Assembly: GCF_900172365.1 (NCBI RefSeq)
Contig: NZ_FWFJ01000027.1
Coordinates: forward strand, 1-52,293
DNA: 52,293 nt
Source of the DNA: Roseovarius gaetbuli
GTDB taxonomy: Bacteria > Pseudomonadota > Alphaproteobacteria > Rhodobacterales > Rhodobacteraceae
Direction of reading: 5' to 3'
The notes under the pieces are model-generated. The model was given only the letters and a program-made list of their open reading frames with translations. It was not told the DNA's origin and did not search any database. The stretch's first letter is position 1; each line of letters opens with the position of its first letter. Made by a program: the position numbers and the translations under genes. Shown here piece after piece: positions 52,163-52,293 of the stretch.

Positions 52163-52293
52163 TTGTCACTGAGAACTGACCCGGCAACTGCAGAAATTGT
52201 CATTGAGAATTGACCCATGTGCAACCTTACCCCTGCTTGATTCAGCTGGGGGCTATTGGAGTGGTAGACATGGGATTTTTGAGGGTTATTCGG
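52163..52293 (+). mobile_element. left end of a probable IS21-like element, partial
   Basis: Two related 20-bp repeats, TTGTCACTGAGAACTGACCC (52163-52182) and TTGTCATTGAGAATTGACCC (52197-52216), resemble the multiple terminal repeats of IS21-family elements. They precede an ATG at 52270 beginning MGFLRVIR, similar to the start of istA transposases. The window ends eight codons into it. Confidence 0.55.

Noticed and set aside
51996..52224. Minus-strand 73-codon frame just beyond attR as an integrase C-terminus
   Set aside because: No RHRY motifs are visible and the frame runs through the IS21-like terminal repeats.

Overview
The window looks like chromosomal DNA of a Roseobacter-group alphaproteobacterium (Rhodobacteraceae). 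The left 12 kb is GC-rich and carries genes typical of that group: YgfZ, EF-P next to a DUF6280-type gene, cobyric acid synthase, a DUF2497/PopZ-like acidic protein, a TolC-type outer-membrane channel and a protein-L-isoaspartate methyltransferase-like gene. This assignment is inferred from gene content and sequence style; no 16S rRNA gene is present.

At 12107-12180 lies a complete tRNA-Cys (anticodon GCA). Its last 52 bases are repeated exactly at 51944-51995. A tyrosine integrase sits directly inside the left copy. The 39.8 kb between the two copies is therefore an integrated genomic island. Its base composition and codon use differ from the left flank, it holds two intact IS3-family insertion sequences plus a third remnant, and it is rich in genes of defence or toxin-antitoxin type.

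The island reads as a series of modules. (1) 12.2-14.1 kb: integrase operon with two small partners. (2) 14.3-15.0 kb: a HEPN-like protein with an R-x4-H motif. (3) 15.3-25.3 kb: a WYL regulator, a small unknown protein, a PPP-type metallophosphatase, an AddA/AddB-like helicase-nuclease pair and a divergent phosphatase/ADP-ribosylglycohydrolase fusion. I do not recognise this combination as a named system and it is the best candidate here for something undescribed. (4) 25.4-31.4 kb: small unknown genes, a DUF805-type membrane protein with an internal duplicated 99-bp repeat, a TerB/membrane pair and a NucS-like nuclease. (5) 31.4-33.5 kb: a 2.2-kb AT-rich, almost gene-free stretch with long palindromes and an iteron-like array. 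(6) 33.6-35.5 kb: a DarT1-like ADP-ribosyltransferase toxin with a membrane-spanning N-terminus and its NADAR antitoxin. (7) 35.7-42.1 kb: a secreted ClpP-like/PAN protein, IS elements, and a lipoprotein gene split by one IS in a way that precise excision would repair. (8) 42.2-51.5 kb: vsr, a C5 cytosine methyltransferase, and a tightly overlapping operon of MORC-like GHKL ATPase, Z1 helicase, PD-(D/E)XK protein and AIPR protein, an arrangement known from restriction-modification neighbourhoods.

Beyond the right att copy, the window ends in what looks like the left end of an IS21-like element. Starts were chosen from ribosome-binding sites, overlaps and family N-termini. No search or alignment was run, so all family calls are by recognition.
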